Of a stretch of DNA of 64,000 nucleotides, positions 1 to 13,007 are shown piece after piece. The notes beneath the pieces were generated by a model. That model was given only the letters and a program-made list of their open reading frames with translations, ran no database searches and was not told the DNA's origin. A program made the translations under genes and the position numbers. How positions within the stretch are numbered: the stretch's first letter is position 1; the number at the start of each line of letters is the position of its first letter. The stretch covers positions 10,842,501-10,906,500 of the forward strand of contig NC_073360.2 of assembly GCF_027580225.2 (NCBI RefSeq), written 5' to 3'. The DNA is from Misgurnus anguillicaudatus. Lineage: Eukaryota > Chordata > Actinopteri > Cypriniformes > Cobitidae.

Positions 1-323
1 TTGACTTACTGTTGATGAATAATTTTTTTATCCACTGTTGGTCACCAGTAATCCATTCTAGATATTCTCCAAGTTAAAGCTTGTCTGTCTATCTGTCTTT
101 TGAATTTTTTTTAAAATCTTAATTTTGCACTCGAGGGGTTAAAATTTCTTCTCAGGTGCAGAAAAAGATAATAGACAGAAAGCTTTTATTTCACATCCAC
201 AACTTTTATTTACTCTCTCTCTGCATGTAATTCATTTTCTCATTTCTGTTGTGTCTGCTGTTATTTCGAGATGTGTTTTTAAGTTGTTCCCCCCGTGTTG
301 TTTTTTGTGTTTGTGGTCTACAG
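1..323 (+). other. tenm4: tenm4 intron, 3' end (upstream exons outside window)
   Basis: No gene is seen here apart from the end of the intron that precedes the first visible teneurin exon. It is AT-rich with a pyrimidine-rich run near the end and finishes in the acceptor ctacag at 318-323. The exons encoding the protein N terminus must lie upstream of this window. Confidence 0.75.
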
Positions 324-542
324 GTGCACCTCTCCATTGCTCATCTGCATCCTCTTCCCCTGTCGACTCCCCCTACCCTCCCCCCTCCCATGCAGCCAAT
401 CAGGGCCATGGAAGGTTGCTAGGTAACAGTGGGGCTCAGGCCGGCCGGGACTCTGAGTCAGAAGATGAGTTTGGCCCCAATTCATTCTTAGTTAAAACCG
501 GCTCAGGGAACGTCTGTGCTCTGGCCACTGCGACTGCTAACG
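324..542 (+). CDS. tenm4: teneurin-4 exon A: intracellular domain, possible cassette exon
   Basis: This exon encodes 73 residues of the cytoplasmic domain of teneurin-4, a type II transmembrane adhesion protein of neurons and developing tissue. It shows the Ser/Pro-rich stretch [11 protein letters not shown] followed by the acidic-then-hydrophobic block [18 protein letters not shown], both typical of vertebrate teneurin cytoplasmic tails. The acceptor is ctacag ending at 323 and the donor is GTGAGT at 543. It starts at codon position 2 and ends after codon position 1, so its 219 nt can be skipped without a frame change. The reading frame runs open upstream to 251, but that part is intron. The proline-rich segment could bind SH3 domains; for teneurin-1 such sites bind CAP/ponsin, and for this protein that is inference. 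Paralog choice rests mainly on the following exons. Confidence 0.85.
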
Positions 543-1154
543 GTGAGTTCCTTTAAATATCACTGCCGGTCCCATCATCCCCTGCTGGGTGGGCTTTAGA
601 GCTGAGCATCTATTTTTGGAGGTTTTGTTAGTAGTTGTGGAGGCGGTGAGAAGTTTGCTGAAACTTGAAATAAGGCCTGAGAAGAGATGTCATGCTTGAA
701 AACCAAGAGAGAGCGAGGGAGTGTCACAGAGGTGTTAAGTTTTTTTTTTTTTACAAATAATATTAACAAAAATTGCATGCATGTATATTTTGTCCTTTAG
801 TGGGTTTACTAATTTATTCTAATTCTAAGTGGATTTCTAATTTACTGTGAAAGTGCATTTAGTTAGAAGCTGCGAGTACTGAACATATAATGGTGTCAGT
901 ATTGCCTAAGATACACCAGTAACAAGATCTAGAATTTGAATAATATTTACGTTAATATTTAATCTGATAAACATTGAAACGTTGAATCTAAAATGTGTTG
1001 ATGTGTTTTGGTTTACATTTGATTTTTCTTATAAGAAGTATTTTCAGAAACACCCTGAAGACACCAGAGGAAGTTTTATACTGTAGGGGCATTTTGAAAA
1101 AATAATTAAAATACAGATAAAGATTTGCTAAACAGAATTTTCAATTTAGGATAT

Positions 1155-1315
1155 AGTGCTGGGCAAAGATTAATTGCGATTAATTGCATACAAAATATAT
1201 GTTAATGTAATAAGTGTGTGCTGTGTGTAATTATGATGTATATATAAATATACACACATTCATGTATGTATTTAAGAAACATTTACATGTGTGAAAGTGT
1301 AATATATATATATAT

Positions 1316-1364
<49 letters not shown>

Positions 1365-1735
1365 TTCTATATTATATATAAATACATTTGATATATTTTT
1401 GTAAATTATACCAAATTTAACTTTTATGTTGTATGTGATTAATCGCGATTAATCTTTGCCCAGCACTTTAATGTTGTGATTGATTCATATATTCTGATTT
1501 GGTCGTATTGCATATTGTAATATAATATATAAAAACATTTCTGAAATGTATACATGTATGTGTGTGTTAAAATATACATAATAATTTCACACAGCACACA
1601 CTCTTAAATTATACAAAAAATAACTTTTATTTTGTATGTGATTAATCGCGATTAATCTTTGCCCAGCACTTAATGTAGCGATTGATTCATATATTCTGAA
1701 TGAGTCGTATTTCATATTGTAATATAGTAGCCAAT
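1155..1735. repeat. MITE-like inverted repeat with duplicated right end
   Basis: A terminal inverted repeat beginning AGTGCTGGGCAAAGATTAAT (1155) returns as its reverse complement ending GCCCAGCACT at 1467. The inner part contains ATTAATCGCGATTAAT-like palindromes. The right-hand end and its flank (about 1407-1530) are repeated at about 1607-1735, so the unit has been duplicated with a period near 205 bp. No transposase is seen. The family is not identified. Confidence 0.6.
1301..1365. repeat. (TA)n/(TTTA)n microsatellite
   Basis: A short TA run passes into about a dozen TTTA units inside the inverted-repeat element. Confidence 0.9.
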
Positions 1736-1739
1736 TTTG

Positions 1740-4700
1740 TATTCAATGAATTTTAAGGTAACCTTTCACAAAAAAATAGTAAAGTTGTGAGATTTAAAAA
1801 TTGCACTTTTTATGGACTTTATTATCTTTATCTTTTTTATAGACTTTATTATATAAGTTTTTGTATTTATTTTGTAATATTCATCCAGTTGTTTTGGCAT
1901 TGTGGGAATCAAAGCTTTGTTCAACACATTGTGTATCTTCAGTATTTGAGCGGAGGTTTGGCAGCTTCGCCCTCACTACAGCTGTCATGACTAATTTCAC
2001 CCTGTGCCATGACTTCTAATGCGGTTTACAATATACTTCACAGTTTGAACTTGGATTGCCATTTACTCTTGCTGTTTAGAGACCTTTGTCGTGTTGAAAT
2101 ATGTTTGTTATGAAAAGATTCTTATATCTGTTCATGTATTTTTGATGGTTGCAAAGTTGCCTTAATTTGTCTGTGTAAGATTAAAAACATCAATAGGTTG
2201 TTTTCCTTAAAGAAAAACTCAAAAGTTTATGGCAAAACCTTAAAAGTCTAATCACAATGTGTTAACTATTAATCCACATGCTGGATGTTGAAATTGACAA
2301 CCGATTCATTATACTTCCGAATCCCAGAGGGGCCGAATCTGGCGAGACTATTAGCCTAAATCTGTCTTGCATTGATGTCCATGCTAGATGTTTATACTAC
2401 AAACGACTACATAATTGGAAATAAGATCAAAAAGCGTTTCGTGAACATGCGGTCCGGATAAAAAGCTTCACATCACTTTCGTAATCAGAAGAAAGCAGAG
2501 AGCACGTCGATGCTGAGGAGTCGATATGAAACCTGTCATCACTAGCGCCTCTTGGCTTTTTCCCTCAAGGCTCCTTTACAGAATAGAAAAAAAAATGCCA
2601 TAAATAATTGATCAGCCTTTACAAGTTAACCACCCAAGGCTGGAATTACATCAAACTCCAAAGTATTCTGGTCGCCTGCTTCCGTAAAGCAATGAATCAT
2701 CTCCCGTAACTTTCCCTTATCCGCGCAGCAGCTAGCAAGCGTCTTGGTCACCTTGGCGGTGGCACCCTAGCGCTGAAATGGGATTTATCTCTTCGACAAA
2801 TGGCTGTGATTTGCATTGGTATATAGGTTACCCTAGGGCTGCCAGCGAGGGGTAGCACACTCACCAAAGAAATCGGTCCCTTGCCTTCGAGCTATGCAAG
2901 GCACCATAAGGCTCTATTTGACGGAGACAAAGTAACATACCACAGTGCCATAAAAGAAGAAGTTTATCCACTGGAGTTAAGCTTTTCGTCCCCTGGTAGT
3001 AAAATAGTGGGGTTCCTGCCAGAGGCTATGCTGTGTTGAACAAGGTCGATGCAAGGTTTGATCGCGCTTTCTTTTCTTTCCTTCATTTCTTACGATTGGG
3101 CGGATTTGTGTTGTCAGTCATTTTTAGCTTATAGACTCTGTATTTCTTAAAGATGGCTAAGTACACTTAAGCCAGTATATGCATTCAAAATGTACATAAA
3201 ATCAATGAAACATATAGATTTTTTTATTTTGCCCAATTTAGGTTATTCACTATTAGTCTTTAATGTTTGACCTGTCAAACTCTCAGGTAAATCTGAGAAA
3301 AAAAAAACGAGAAAGCTTTTGTTTTACGGACAAGAAATCTATGAGGATGAAAGCAGTGGGTGTTTCACAACATCGTCTTTATACTGACTATTGGTAATTG
3401 TCACTACAAGTAGAGCCATTTCTCAAAACTTTCATAAACTACAAAAGCAGATTGACATACTTGTCCACATAACCACAGTTTATGTGCACCTGCACATAAA
3501 TAAATACAGTTGTCAATCCCAAACGATGACTGTGTGAACACAACCATTGTGAATGATTATAAATAAACAAGTGTAAATGATGGAAATCACCCTGTCCTTT
3601 AATAAGCACCATCATTGACATTTTTTATTGTTTGGCCACTGTATTTGCTGTACCATTAAACAAAACAAGTACCCAATTATAAAAGAATAGAAAGATGCTG
3701 CTCTTTATTCACTTAAACAGCCCAACGAACCGATTTTCGAGCCATCTTTCCTGCGGTTATAGTTCAGCCCAGGCCTTTTTGTAACCTGAGAGCAAACAGC
3801 CAACTGCTTTCATTTACCTTACATTAGCATACTGCTGTGGATTTTAACAGATATGTGGGATAGCTCAAGGCTTTAAAAGAGCGATACAGTAATGACAGAA
3901 TGTTGAATAGGTGGCCGTCTCCTTTGTTAAAGTCTTTTGTTTTAAATAAGAAGTGTCCTCATTCACTCCGCCTGCCATCCAAAACCACACTGTCAATTCA
4001 TTACCGCAGTTAGCGCAGAATATTTCACAGTTTCTGGCCATATTTTTGCTGCATTTAACGTATGTGCCGTGTAAACAAGCAGATGTCTGCAAAGACTTGC
4101 TAGCCTGTAATATTTTGATGTTTACTTTGCTTGTACTGGTAGGGCTTAATAAGACATGCTCTAAACCTTGTGTGCCCTTTATTCGCCTTGTCAAGATTTG
4201 AAGCTAGCACTTTACAACGTTTGTGACTGTGTTGTGACATGACTTTTTTAAGCCTGACTTCCATCTGAGCATTACAGATTTGACAAATTACAATGATAAA
4301 AAGGGACACAGACAGGTTGAGGAAAGGATTTTGAACTAAAAATGATAAAGAAGTATAACGGCTCCATTCATGTCGCTGGTGTCAATTTCGTGTGATTTGA
4401 TTATGTAAGATTATATACGTGCAGGTTATTTCCAGAAACCGGATTCAGAATTTAGCTCAGGGTTTAAGGTCTACTGAGGAATTTTGTATTGTTTATTTTC
4501 TCCCAGTTCGGGTGGAATTATATATTGGAACATGGGAACTCCACTTCTGACATCTGCATTGCAAAGAAAGCTGAAGTATCAAAAAGATTTGTAAGTGGTT
4601 AACGTCTGAGTCCCGGGTGTATAATGCAAGATAAAGCAGGATTTGGCCTCAGAGCCGGAGTTACACAAATTTCACTACAGGGAAATCTCCTCTTCTAAAA

Positions 4701-6450
4701 TTCATCTCTGCTCACAGCCATCACCTGGAGACAAAGTTATCAGTTTGAGCCAATTTTCCCAGAGCGATTCTACATTATCAAAGAAAAATGTGTCTGTTGC
4801 ATTTTATAAACCGAATAGCTCTCGAATATACTTTTATTTTCAGTTCAACCACCTCAGCTGCACAACCGTCCTTAATATATGGTCTACAAACCAGATGCTT
4901 CGAATATAAAAAGAGCGAAATTAAGACTTTGAAAAGAGAAAGTGAAAGATCTCTACGCCCGCTTAGTCCGGTTAGTCTGATGGGACAGACTCGATGAAGC
5001 TTAAGGTCCGTCTATTGAGCATGCGTTGCTCCGTGGCCCCTTGCTTTCTCTTCGGGTCCATTTCCTGGGGAGATGGCTATAGGGCCACGGGCTCCCTGCT
5101 GAGCCCCTGTTCTTCGGCACAGAGCGGCTCTTGTCTTTGCATCCTTTAACAGCAAGCAGCATGGGGTTCGGGCCACTAATGTAGTATGGATTCTCTCTGT
5201 AGGGGCTTGCACAACATGCCTTTGCAGTTGACCAGACAGGAATGAACGGGTGGAAATTAAGCTACGGGGTCAGCCTGCAGCTTCGCATGTGGATCAGTTG
5301 GGTTTCATCCCAGCTTATTTAATCAGCCTCCTGTTGTCACTTCGAGGAAAGCAAATGAGGTTTACAAGAAACATCGGAGATGCAGTCGGCCTTCCGATGC
5401 TGTTGCAACTTTCACCTGCAATATCTCTTTGTGAGAAAATTTGAGTTATTTATATATTAATTTCAGCCAGACACCAGGATAGGAACCACAGTCCATTCTT
5501 TTAATTGCAGCCATCCAGCTGTTTTGCTAATGTGTTGTCACCTTTGGTAAATGTGGCTCATGAATCGCCTCTTTATTTAGATAATCCATTCTTGAGGTTA
5601 CCATGGAGATAACAAAGCGCCAGACAGAGCCATCTGCACGTTTCAACATCAAATATGTCTTCAAGACAAAAAAAACAACAACTCACATTTCCCCCCAAAA
5701 AGCACCTTTACTTTTGATCTAACACGATTTCTTTGTCTGCCAAAAATTGGCCGCTGCCATTCCAGCGGGCTTTCAAACACTGAGATGTATATTTTTCGCA
5801 TTTGATTTTGGTGATATAACTGCGGAGGTGTCAGCTAAGCCGTCGGTTACTCACACTTGATGAGTTTGAAAGCTTGAGAGATTCTGAGTGCTGTTAGTTA
5901 TATCTGATAGCCTTCAAATGAAACCGGCGAAGACAGCCTGCATTCACGCATGCATCTTTCTCGCTGTCTTCTCTAATGGTTAGGAACGACACCTCACTTG
6001 ATGATTGAATGCAGGAAAAAGTGTGAAACCCGTAAACACACAGCCTTACATTAACGCCCAGGATAGCTGCCGGCTGTTTGTGCAGATTGGAGAATACAAG
6101 TCCACAACCCTATCCAAACAATTACAATCGAGAAACAAACTTAGCAAACAAAGCTAACAGGTCAGACGAATGCTCACCCTTCTTACCATTTTTAGCTACA
6201 ATCGCGGCAGTGGATGGGATTTAATGATTCTTCTGGCTAGCGGAGGGATTTTTATTAATTCTGAAGCTAATCTCACACTTTGAGTGTTTGAACGGGCGTA
6301 TGAGGCGTGTCATGCGAGATCTCACTTTCAGGTGTGACAACTGTTATTCCAAGACTGTTATTTCGTAACTATGAACCTAAATAGACTTTTATCAGCCTGT
6401 AACCCTAAAGCAATGATGTGGTTAGAAAATTGGCACTCTACATATGGGTT
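1740..6450. other. Repeat-poor intronic stretch
   Basis: I see no exon, RNA gene, tandem array or terminal inverted repeat in this 4.7-kb part of intron 1. It is the longest stretch near the 5' side free of recognisable transposon ends, so it is a reasonable place to look for conserved noncoding elements. I cannot show conservation from one sequence. Confidence 0.4.
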
Positions 6451-6454
6451 AACT

Positions 6455-6859
6455 TAACCCTTTCCCCGCCAGCATTTTTCATGAATTTCACAAAAGTTAA
6501 ATGGCTCCCAGAAAATGCTCTTCTTTAAATATATAAACATACAATATATTAAATGAAAGAACAGACCATCTGCTTAAAAAAGGTTTCATCCTACCTTCAT
6601 CAGTTCTCTTTTATCACCTCTCAAATATGGGCAGGTTTCTTCAAAAACACAAAATTTTGTGCATAAAGCTGACATTTTTGTAAAGGACTTTCGATAGAAA
6701 TCAGATGCAGTGCGATCCTTAAAATTTGGACGGACAAACAGCTGTTTGCCCTAAGGCGATACTTCCTGGTTTTATAAGTTGTGGAAATGCATCACCTGGT
6801 GGATAATACCGGTTTTGCGGATTGACGAGATAACTCGTCAATGGCGGGGAAAGAGTTAA
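6455..6859. mobile_element. MITE-like element, CTCTTTCCCCGCC-type TIR (copy A)
   Basis: The left end reads about TTAACCCTTTCCCCGCCAGC and the right end GGCGGGGAAAGAGTTAA, an inverted pair. The inner text (ACAGACCATCTGCTT, CTCAAATATGGG, CACCTGGTGGATAAT) recurs in copies at 31289, 32566 (opposite strand) and 47241. It is non-autonomous, about 405 bp, with no coding capacity. The family is not named. Confidence 0.7.
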
Positions 6860-7340
6860 AAAGCACCAATTATCCGATTCACATTTTTAGATTTTCTTTT
6901 GTGTGTAGGTGTGTATTAGTACATGTTAATGATATGCAAAAGGTACATAGTACCAAACTAAACAATGATGCGAGTAATCACCTCCAACGTAAATCTCTTT
7001 TCTTGGACTACAACAAACACATGGATTGTAGGCAACAGTTTATTTTCTGGGATTGGTGATGTAGACAAGACCAACATTATCATAATTCCTCACGCTTTGA
7101 TTCACAGTCTGTAAGTTAACTCCTGTTAGCATTGCATTGTAAGCGAATCTTTCAAACATGGTAAGGAGTGTCACATTTACAGCTGATGTCAGAGGTATTC
7201 AGACCAATCACAACGTACAGATTAGCTGGCCAATCAGAGACACAGCATTTTTCAAATCGAAACATTTGATAAGTGCATTACAAAGAAAATTTGCATTCCC
7301 ATGATCATATGCACTGAAGCTTACAAGATCTTAAAAACGC
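6860..7340. repeat. Interspersed repeat R2, copy A (+)
   Basis: This block starts near aagcaccaattatcc and contains GATATGCAAAAGG, TTGGACTACAACAAACAC and GATTAGCTGGCCAATCAG. The same order of motifs recurs at 31455-32025 (same strand) and in reverse at 10353-10842. It directly abuts the preceding TIR element. No protein is encoded. Confidence 0.65.
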
Positions 7341-8037
7341 AAAATTTTTGCATTTATTTTCTAAAGGTCGACAAAAACTGAGAAATTACAGCGTTACATT
7401 AACCGACGTTATGCGACTAACGCGTAATTTTGTTAAGTCATCCCATAGACCATGACGACGCATGTGTTCGACTTCACATGACTCACATGCAACTAACATC
7501 AAAATACCGTGAAAGCGACATTTTTAAAGCATACAGAGCAGTCGACCCCCAAATCGAGTTTGCTGTATGTTGATGTCATGAGCATGTCGGTTTTTGTGAA
7601 GCCACATGAAGTCGAACATATCTCTTTTGTCTTGTCCTCTAACCAAACTTAATGTGGCATGTTTAACACTCTGGGGTCGACTGCGGCGCGGGCGCCGCAA
7701 ACTCTTTATTTTTCATTCACTCCGCAAAGAGACTTAGATAACTCTGGACCTACAGATATGATTTATGCATCATTTAAAATGTTAAAGTGTCTAGTTTTTT
7801 CTGTCCACTCCCAATAAAAACAGAATGTTGTGCTTTTCGCAAAATTAAGAAAATAAACATCATGCGCGTTTTGTTCTCTCTCCCTCAGTGAAGTCCTTTC
7901 TGAAACGCAGCAGAAAATATAACTGTAACTTAACGAATACATGTCATAGAAACAAAAGTTAAATGTCTACATAATGCTTGTGAGAATGATCGTGTGACTT
8001 TTATGCACGTTAGGTGACCTGTAAATGTGAAAAAAAT

Positions 8038-8215
8038 ACTGTTTCCATTGCAGTTTTGAAATATAATCCTTTTTCGAAGTGCCTAAAAATCCAACTCACC
8101 CGAGCGTACAAACTTTTATGAGTTTATACAAAATTGGCATGTTTCCATTGGTCACATTTCCAATTCGCTATTTCAATTTGCGCAATTTGGCGAGTAATGG
8201 AAATGCAGCTTTTGA
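8038..8215. repeat. Interspersed repeat, related in reverse to 32365-32520
   Basis: The block from TTTCCATTGCAGTTTTG to GAGTAATGGAAATGCAGCTTT has a degenerate reverse-complement partner at 32365-32520. Both are flanked by 'TTTCCATT'-type ends. It is old and diverged, and non-coding. Confidence 0.45.
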
Positions 8216-10352
8216 TTCATGTACTGAGTAAATAGAATGCAAGTGCGTAAAATGTAACTTGTAAATGGTCTTGACAGGTGTCTGGAAATACATGTTAATT
8301 CAAAACATTTTATTTGTTGTTGTTGTGTTTCAAAAGCTCAGATTATGACACTTTAAAGAATACATTTGGCTGACCTTGTTCTTTATCAATTATTCATATG
8401 CACAAATCAATTCTGCCCCAGGGTTTGATGCTTTTTTTCTGTCACTCGCTGGTTAACTAACACTGCTGACTGGAGGAACCCAATTTTCCTTGGAGATTGA
8501 CTTCAGACAAGTTTAATGGGCTTTTGACGCCTGCGAATATTGAGCTCGAGAGAAAAGCTTGGGAAATTCCTGGCCTGTGATCAGTTGCTAAACGGAGTCA
8601 AACTCATCAAGAACACTCCGGCAGGTCAAATTAGCTTTCTAACACTTTTCAGTTAAGTTATTCTGCCTCGGATGTATAACCCTTCCCATTTAAAAGCATT
8701 GTTGTTAATCTACAGAAGAGTGCCAGGGAATGTCCACGGAGAGATGCCCGTCTTTCTTTGCAATTTCCAATTTATTAATTTGCTGTCTTGTAATCATAAA
8801 GTAATTTTATTTCACTGCGGGTATCATCTAGAGTAATTAGTTGCCTATTATATTTTTTTATCTCAAGAGAATACTTTTGGCCACCTTCCCTTTGAAAGCA
8901 ATGTAGATTTATCTTTCTTTTAAAGACCATTAGAATCCGAGAATTTCCTAGAGGAATGGCAAAACAAACTTTTCTGCGGATGCCTGATGTTGTGCAAACT
9001 AGATCGATGAAGGACCTTCCACTCTCTCTGGTCCTTTTCAACCGTGCCGAATTGTTCTTGCTGAATCATTGCTTCTCGTCCGATATGTTCTTTGTCTCAA
9101 GGACTCAAGTGAGCTCTACCTTTGGTGCCTTTCAGTGGAAATAAAGCTCTAACCCCTGAACGCTGCATCAGCATTCCTGTTGGCTGTTGTTTAGGGAGCA
9201 CAAAACTTGGGTTAAGACAAACATCTTCTAAAAACACTGTTTAGTGAGGTGTTTAAAATTGGATGATGCATTGCCTAACCAACTATGTTTTAGTCTGTTG
9301 TGGTTTGTAGCATTTCCAAAATGTGCAGTGCTTTTTGGTTTCTTTTAACCACTTGTACACTTTATTTTCTCTGACAAAATCTTCAGGCCAGGTTGTATGG
9401 TTGTTTCCAATTCTATAACCTCTCCACCCCCTGCTCCAAAACCCTTATAGTCCCGACACAAACTCACACCATTGGTTGAGCCAGGAGTTAACATGTCAGG
9501 CTGCTCAGATCATGGAGGTCAATAACAATGAAAAGTGATCTGTCAGCATTCCCATTCATCATCATTTAACATTCCCATGCATTTGTTTGGTTGTCTCTAA
9601 AATATGTGATTCAACATCTGACATCAACAGTGTTGCCTTAGTTGTCTTTGCACATTCAAATTAGGTCTAATGTATTCTCATCTTAAAATACTTAGACAGT
9701 CAGATAAGCCTATTCACCAAGTTGACGTTAACCTTCCCTGAACCTCATCGCTTTCGCAGTAGTCATACGCCCGCACAGTATTACTTTCCCTGGCAGTGCA
9801 GGAAAATGGTTCATCTCTCTTTCAGCTTTTTGTCTGTTTTGATCCGGTTTCATCAGGGCCATCATCAGCTTGGCTCGGAGAAGCAACAGAGCTCTGAGTA
9901 ATTGGTGGCGTAGGATTGTGGGAATGCAGCTCGGTACGGGCCCATCTGTCATAGTCTCTGACAAATGATCCGGCCTCGCGCCTAAAATGAAAGGGAATAA
10001 AAAAAGTAACGGGGTCCCTGTCAGTGCGCATCCCGTAATGATCTTCAGTAGAAATGTGCATTCACCACATGGTGCAATGCACTCATTTAGTCATATGAGA
10101 GATGTGAGAACTACCATTCTTTTACCCCGGTGACATGATTCCAACAGAGAACATACTGTGTCGCTTGGTGTGTGAGACTGCGGTAAGACCTGTAAAGAGA
10201 AGAAAATTACTCAGAGTTGTTTTTTACGCATTTCGCTCAATGCCATCTATTGTAGTCCTTGTTGCTACCTCTGTGCTACAGAGAATATACATGGATTAGA
10301 AAGGTCGGTTTGGACTGGATCAACAACAGTTCTTAGCTATGTTAGTCAAAGT

Positions 10353-10842
10353 GCCCATATTTCATTGCTAAAAAACAACATTATTTTGTTTATTTTGTAT
10401 AATGCAATGTGTTTGCGTGGTTTATGGTTCAAAAACACATTATTTTCCACATACCGTACATTTTTGTAGCTCCAGATATCGTTGTCTTCCTGAAATGCAC
10501 GGATTTTGTATAAGGCTCATTGATCTAAAAGCCCTGTGTCCCTGATTGGCCAGCTAATCTATACGTTGCGATTGGACTGAATACTGATGTCAGCCATAAA
10601 TGTGATGCACCTTACATGTTTGAAAGATTAGCTCCCAATGCAATGCTAACAGGAGTTAACTTACAGGCTGTGAGTAAAAACGGGATTTTATTATGATAAT
10701 CACCTGGGTGTCCACGTCAACAAGCCCAGGAAGTAAACTATTGTCTACAATCCGTGTGTTTGTTGTAGTCCAAGAAAAGAAATTTAACTCACATCATTAT
10801 TTTTTGGGGGGTTTGTACCTTTTGCATATTGTTAACATGCAT
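10353..10842. repeat. Interspersed repeat R2, copy C (-)
   Basis: Reverse-complement copy of the repeat at 6860 and 31455: it shows CTGATTGGCCAGCTAATCT, TGTTTGTTGTAGTCCAAG and CCTTTTGCATATTG in the mirror order. It is cut off on the right by a GTTACTT-type element that starts at about 10843. Confidence 0.65.
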
Positions 10843-11110
10843 TTTTGGGGAAAGTTACTTTTAAAAGTAGTGCATTATAATATTAAGTTACTCCCCAAAA
10901 ACCTAACTAATTGCGTTACTTGGTAAGAGAAAGTAATAGAAAGTAAGACTTACGTTACTTTTAAGTTACTTTTGCGTTACTTTTTCTTACTTGGCTCTGC
11001 ATTCAGAAATTGGATATTTTCATCGCAAAAATGTCCAGCTCTGGCCGGCCATCTCCGTTTCTGACTCAAACTGTTCCCGCTCAGGCGCGCACACATAGAG
11101 TGGGCTCTCC
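10843..11110. mobile_element. hAT-like MITE with GCGTTACTT core, left half only
   Basis: The text TTGGGGAAAGTTACTTTTAA, TATTAAGTTACTCC, CTAATTGCGTTACTTGG matches the element at 17564-18055. The right half is missing. The left edge lacks the CAGTG end seen in the intact copy. An unrelated 290-bp inverted-repeat element follows directly. Confidence 0.65.
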
Positions 11111-11400
11111 TGATTTTGCCAAGTGGTTGATGTCCTCAGGGCAACGTTATGTTGACCCTGGAACAACATTTCAATCAGCCAATCAGATTTCAAAAATAAG
11201 ATTATAGTTTGTTTTAAGTTTAAGCTTACAACCAAGATTAGCTGTTTCTAGACCATTGTTTTTTACTTATCATGTCCCTCTGATTTTAGGGTTTGGTTAT
11301 GGTTGGGGTTTGGGTTAGGTTTAGGTTTTATTTAGAAAAATGTTGTCCTTGGGTCAACACAATATGTTGCCCTGAGGACATCAACCACTTGGCAAAATCA
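11111..11400. mobile_element. 290-bp MITE with long terminal inverted repeats
   Basis: It starts TGATTTTGCCAAGTGGTTGA and ends with the reverse complement, TCAACCACTTGGCAAAATCA. The arms extend over about 60 bp (GTCCTCAGGGCAAC...GTTGCCCTGAGGAC, TGTTGACCC...GGGTCAACA). The centre has GGGTTTGGTTATGG-type text. No coding capacity. Confidence 0.75.
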
Positions 11401-11403
11401 GTT

Positions 11404-11562
11404 CGAGCTTGCACCTAAAGTGTTTGTATTAATACTTCAAAGGTACATATCGGTATCAAATAATTACAGTACATATCTACACCTAATAGTTCATATTAGC
11501 ACTTTTACGGGGTACCGCCCCAGTGACAGCTATGGAACATATTTTGACCACTTAAAAATAAT
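11404..11562. repeat. Fragment of the 16428-18130 element, reversed
   Basis: AAAGGTACATATCGGTATC and ACCGCCCCAGTGACAGCT are the reverse complement of the left-end region of the element at 16428 (AGCTGTCACTGGGGCGG). Only this end is present. Confidence 0.6.
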
Positions 11563-13007
11563 GAACGCCAAATTTAAATTGAAAGTTCGTAAATTAAATT
11601 ACATAAAAAAAATTATAACGTCGAGTCTGAGCGTTTCTGCATACTAACCCAGGGTTGCATTGCTCATATGTAAATAAACATCTTTAGCGCACTACCCACT
11701 TAAGAGAAACTCTAGCAAAACAAAAGTCTCTCTAGCTAAGAGGCCATTGAATGTTGTCGACAGGTGTTAACCGAAACAGCTTTGTTCTTGTTAAGTACAG
11801 GTTCTTAGCGCAATGAGGCGTTAGTATATTGATTGATGAATGGGTTAGCTGATATGGAAATGAAGGCCTGCGGCACGCACAAGGACACAAGAGTCTTTAT
11901 CTGCATCCGGATTGCCACAATCTGATTCTCAGGATCTTCAGTCTGATAGCCCCACGTCGTACATGATGCAAAGTGACAATTTGGCATTGTCGGTTGCTTA
12001 AAACGAAGCCCAACCTGACAAACTGGGCTTGGTTAAGTTCGTGAATTTCAAACAGGTTGATGCTGGTTATTTAGTCTACTTGATAATGACAGACTGTCAG
12101 CGGTGTATTTTCCAACTGATGCTGTTTGTGTGATTCCTGCTGTTTCAGTGTGACAATGAGTACCTTTGTGAAGTGCACTTCTGTTTATCTCTGACAGTTG
12201 GTTAAGCGCTCCATCACCCTGTCTCACCTAAACATGCTAATAGCGCCACACATAAGCACAGTTTTTTTCCTATATAACCAAATGCAACTTAATTTGTTAA
12301 GTTAATTTTGAGTGTAAAGTGTGTTTATACTGACAGTAGTTTCGCTCTATTTGCGTTATAATTTTAACGCTATAATTGTAGAAGATCATGTTAGCTTCAC
12401 TGTTTGCACACCAATATGTTGTTTCGGCACTGTGTTGCTTCGCATTAGCATAAAATTTGCATACGTCTGTCACATCAATCAGTCGCTCATGACGCTTTAA
12501 ATCGGCAGCTGCCGTTGAAATGAATGACTTTTTATGACTTTCACTTTAAATATGTAAACTACACCTCGTATCTAAATAGTATGCAACACTTGTTTAGCTA
12601 AACATAAATAGAGACTATTTGAAGATGAAAGTGTGCGATAATTTAGTCCTAAAGTTGTTACTTAAACGCCTGCTATTGGCTATAAAATAACTTTTATTTG
12701 TCAATAAAAGCCCAACATCAGTAACCCTCTCGTATACAGATATTTTGTTAGTGCGCCCCCAGAGGACAATCTGCTGTCTAAGCAGATTGCTATCTATTTC
12801 CAATAAAATGCTTTCTAATGAAAATTGACTTGTTGACTTGTTGTGCAGTTTCAGACACACACTACAAATAAATAATCAGCGCACTAAACGCTAATGAACA
12901 CAGCAAAATCTTTCTTAAACAGAGATGTTAATTACTTAATTTAATGCGTTTGCTGATAGTACTGTTTATGTTATTGACTCTGTTTTTCTCTCTCTTTCTA
13001 AATCCAG

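Larger units (their letters stand above)
543..13007 (+). other. tenm4: tenm4 intron 1 of the window (12.5 kb)
   Basis: The intron runs from donor GTGAGT at 543 to acceptor aatccag at 13001-13007. It holds several transposon-derived repeats listed separately (1155-1735, 6455-7340, 8038-8215, 10353-11562). The segments 1740-6450 and 11600-12940 show no repeat or coding signal I recognise. The short open frames in the intron have no family resemblance and no splice context. Confidence 0.8.
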
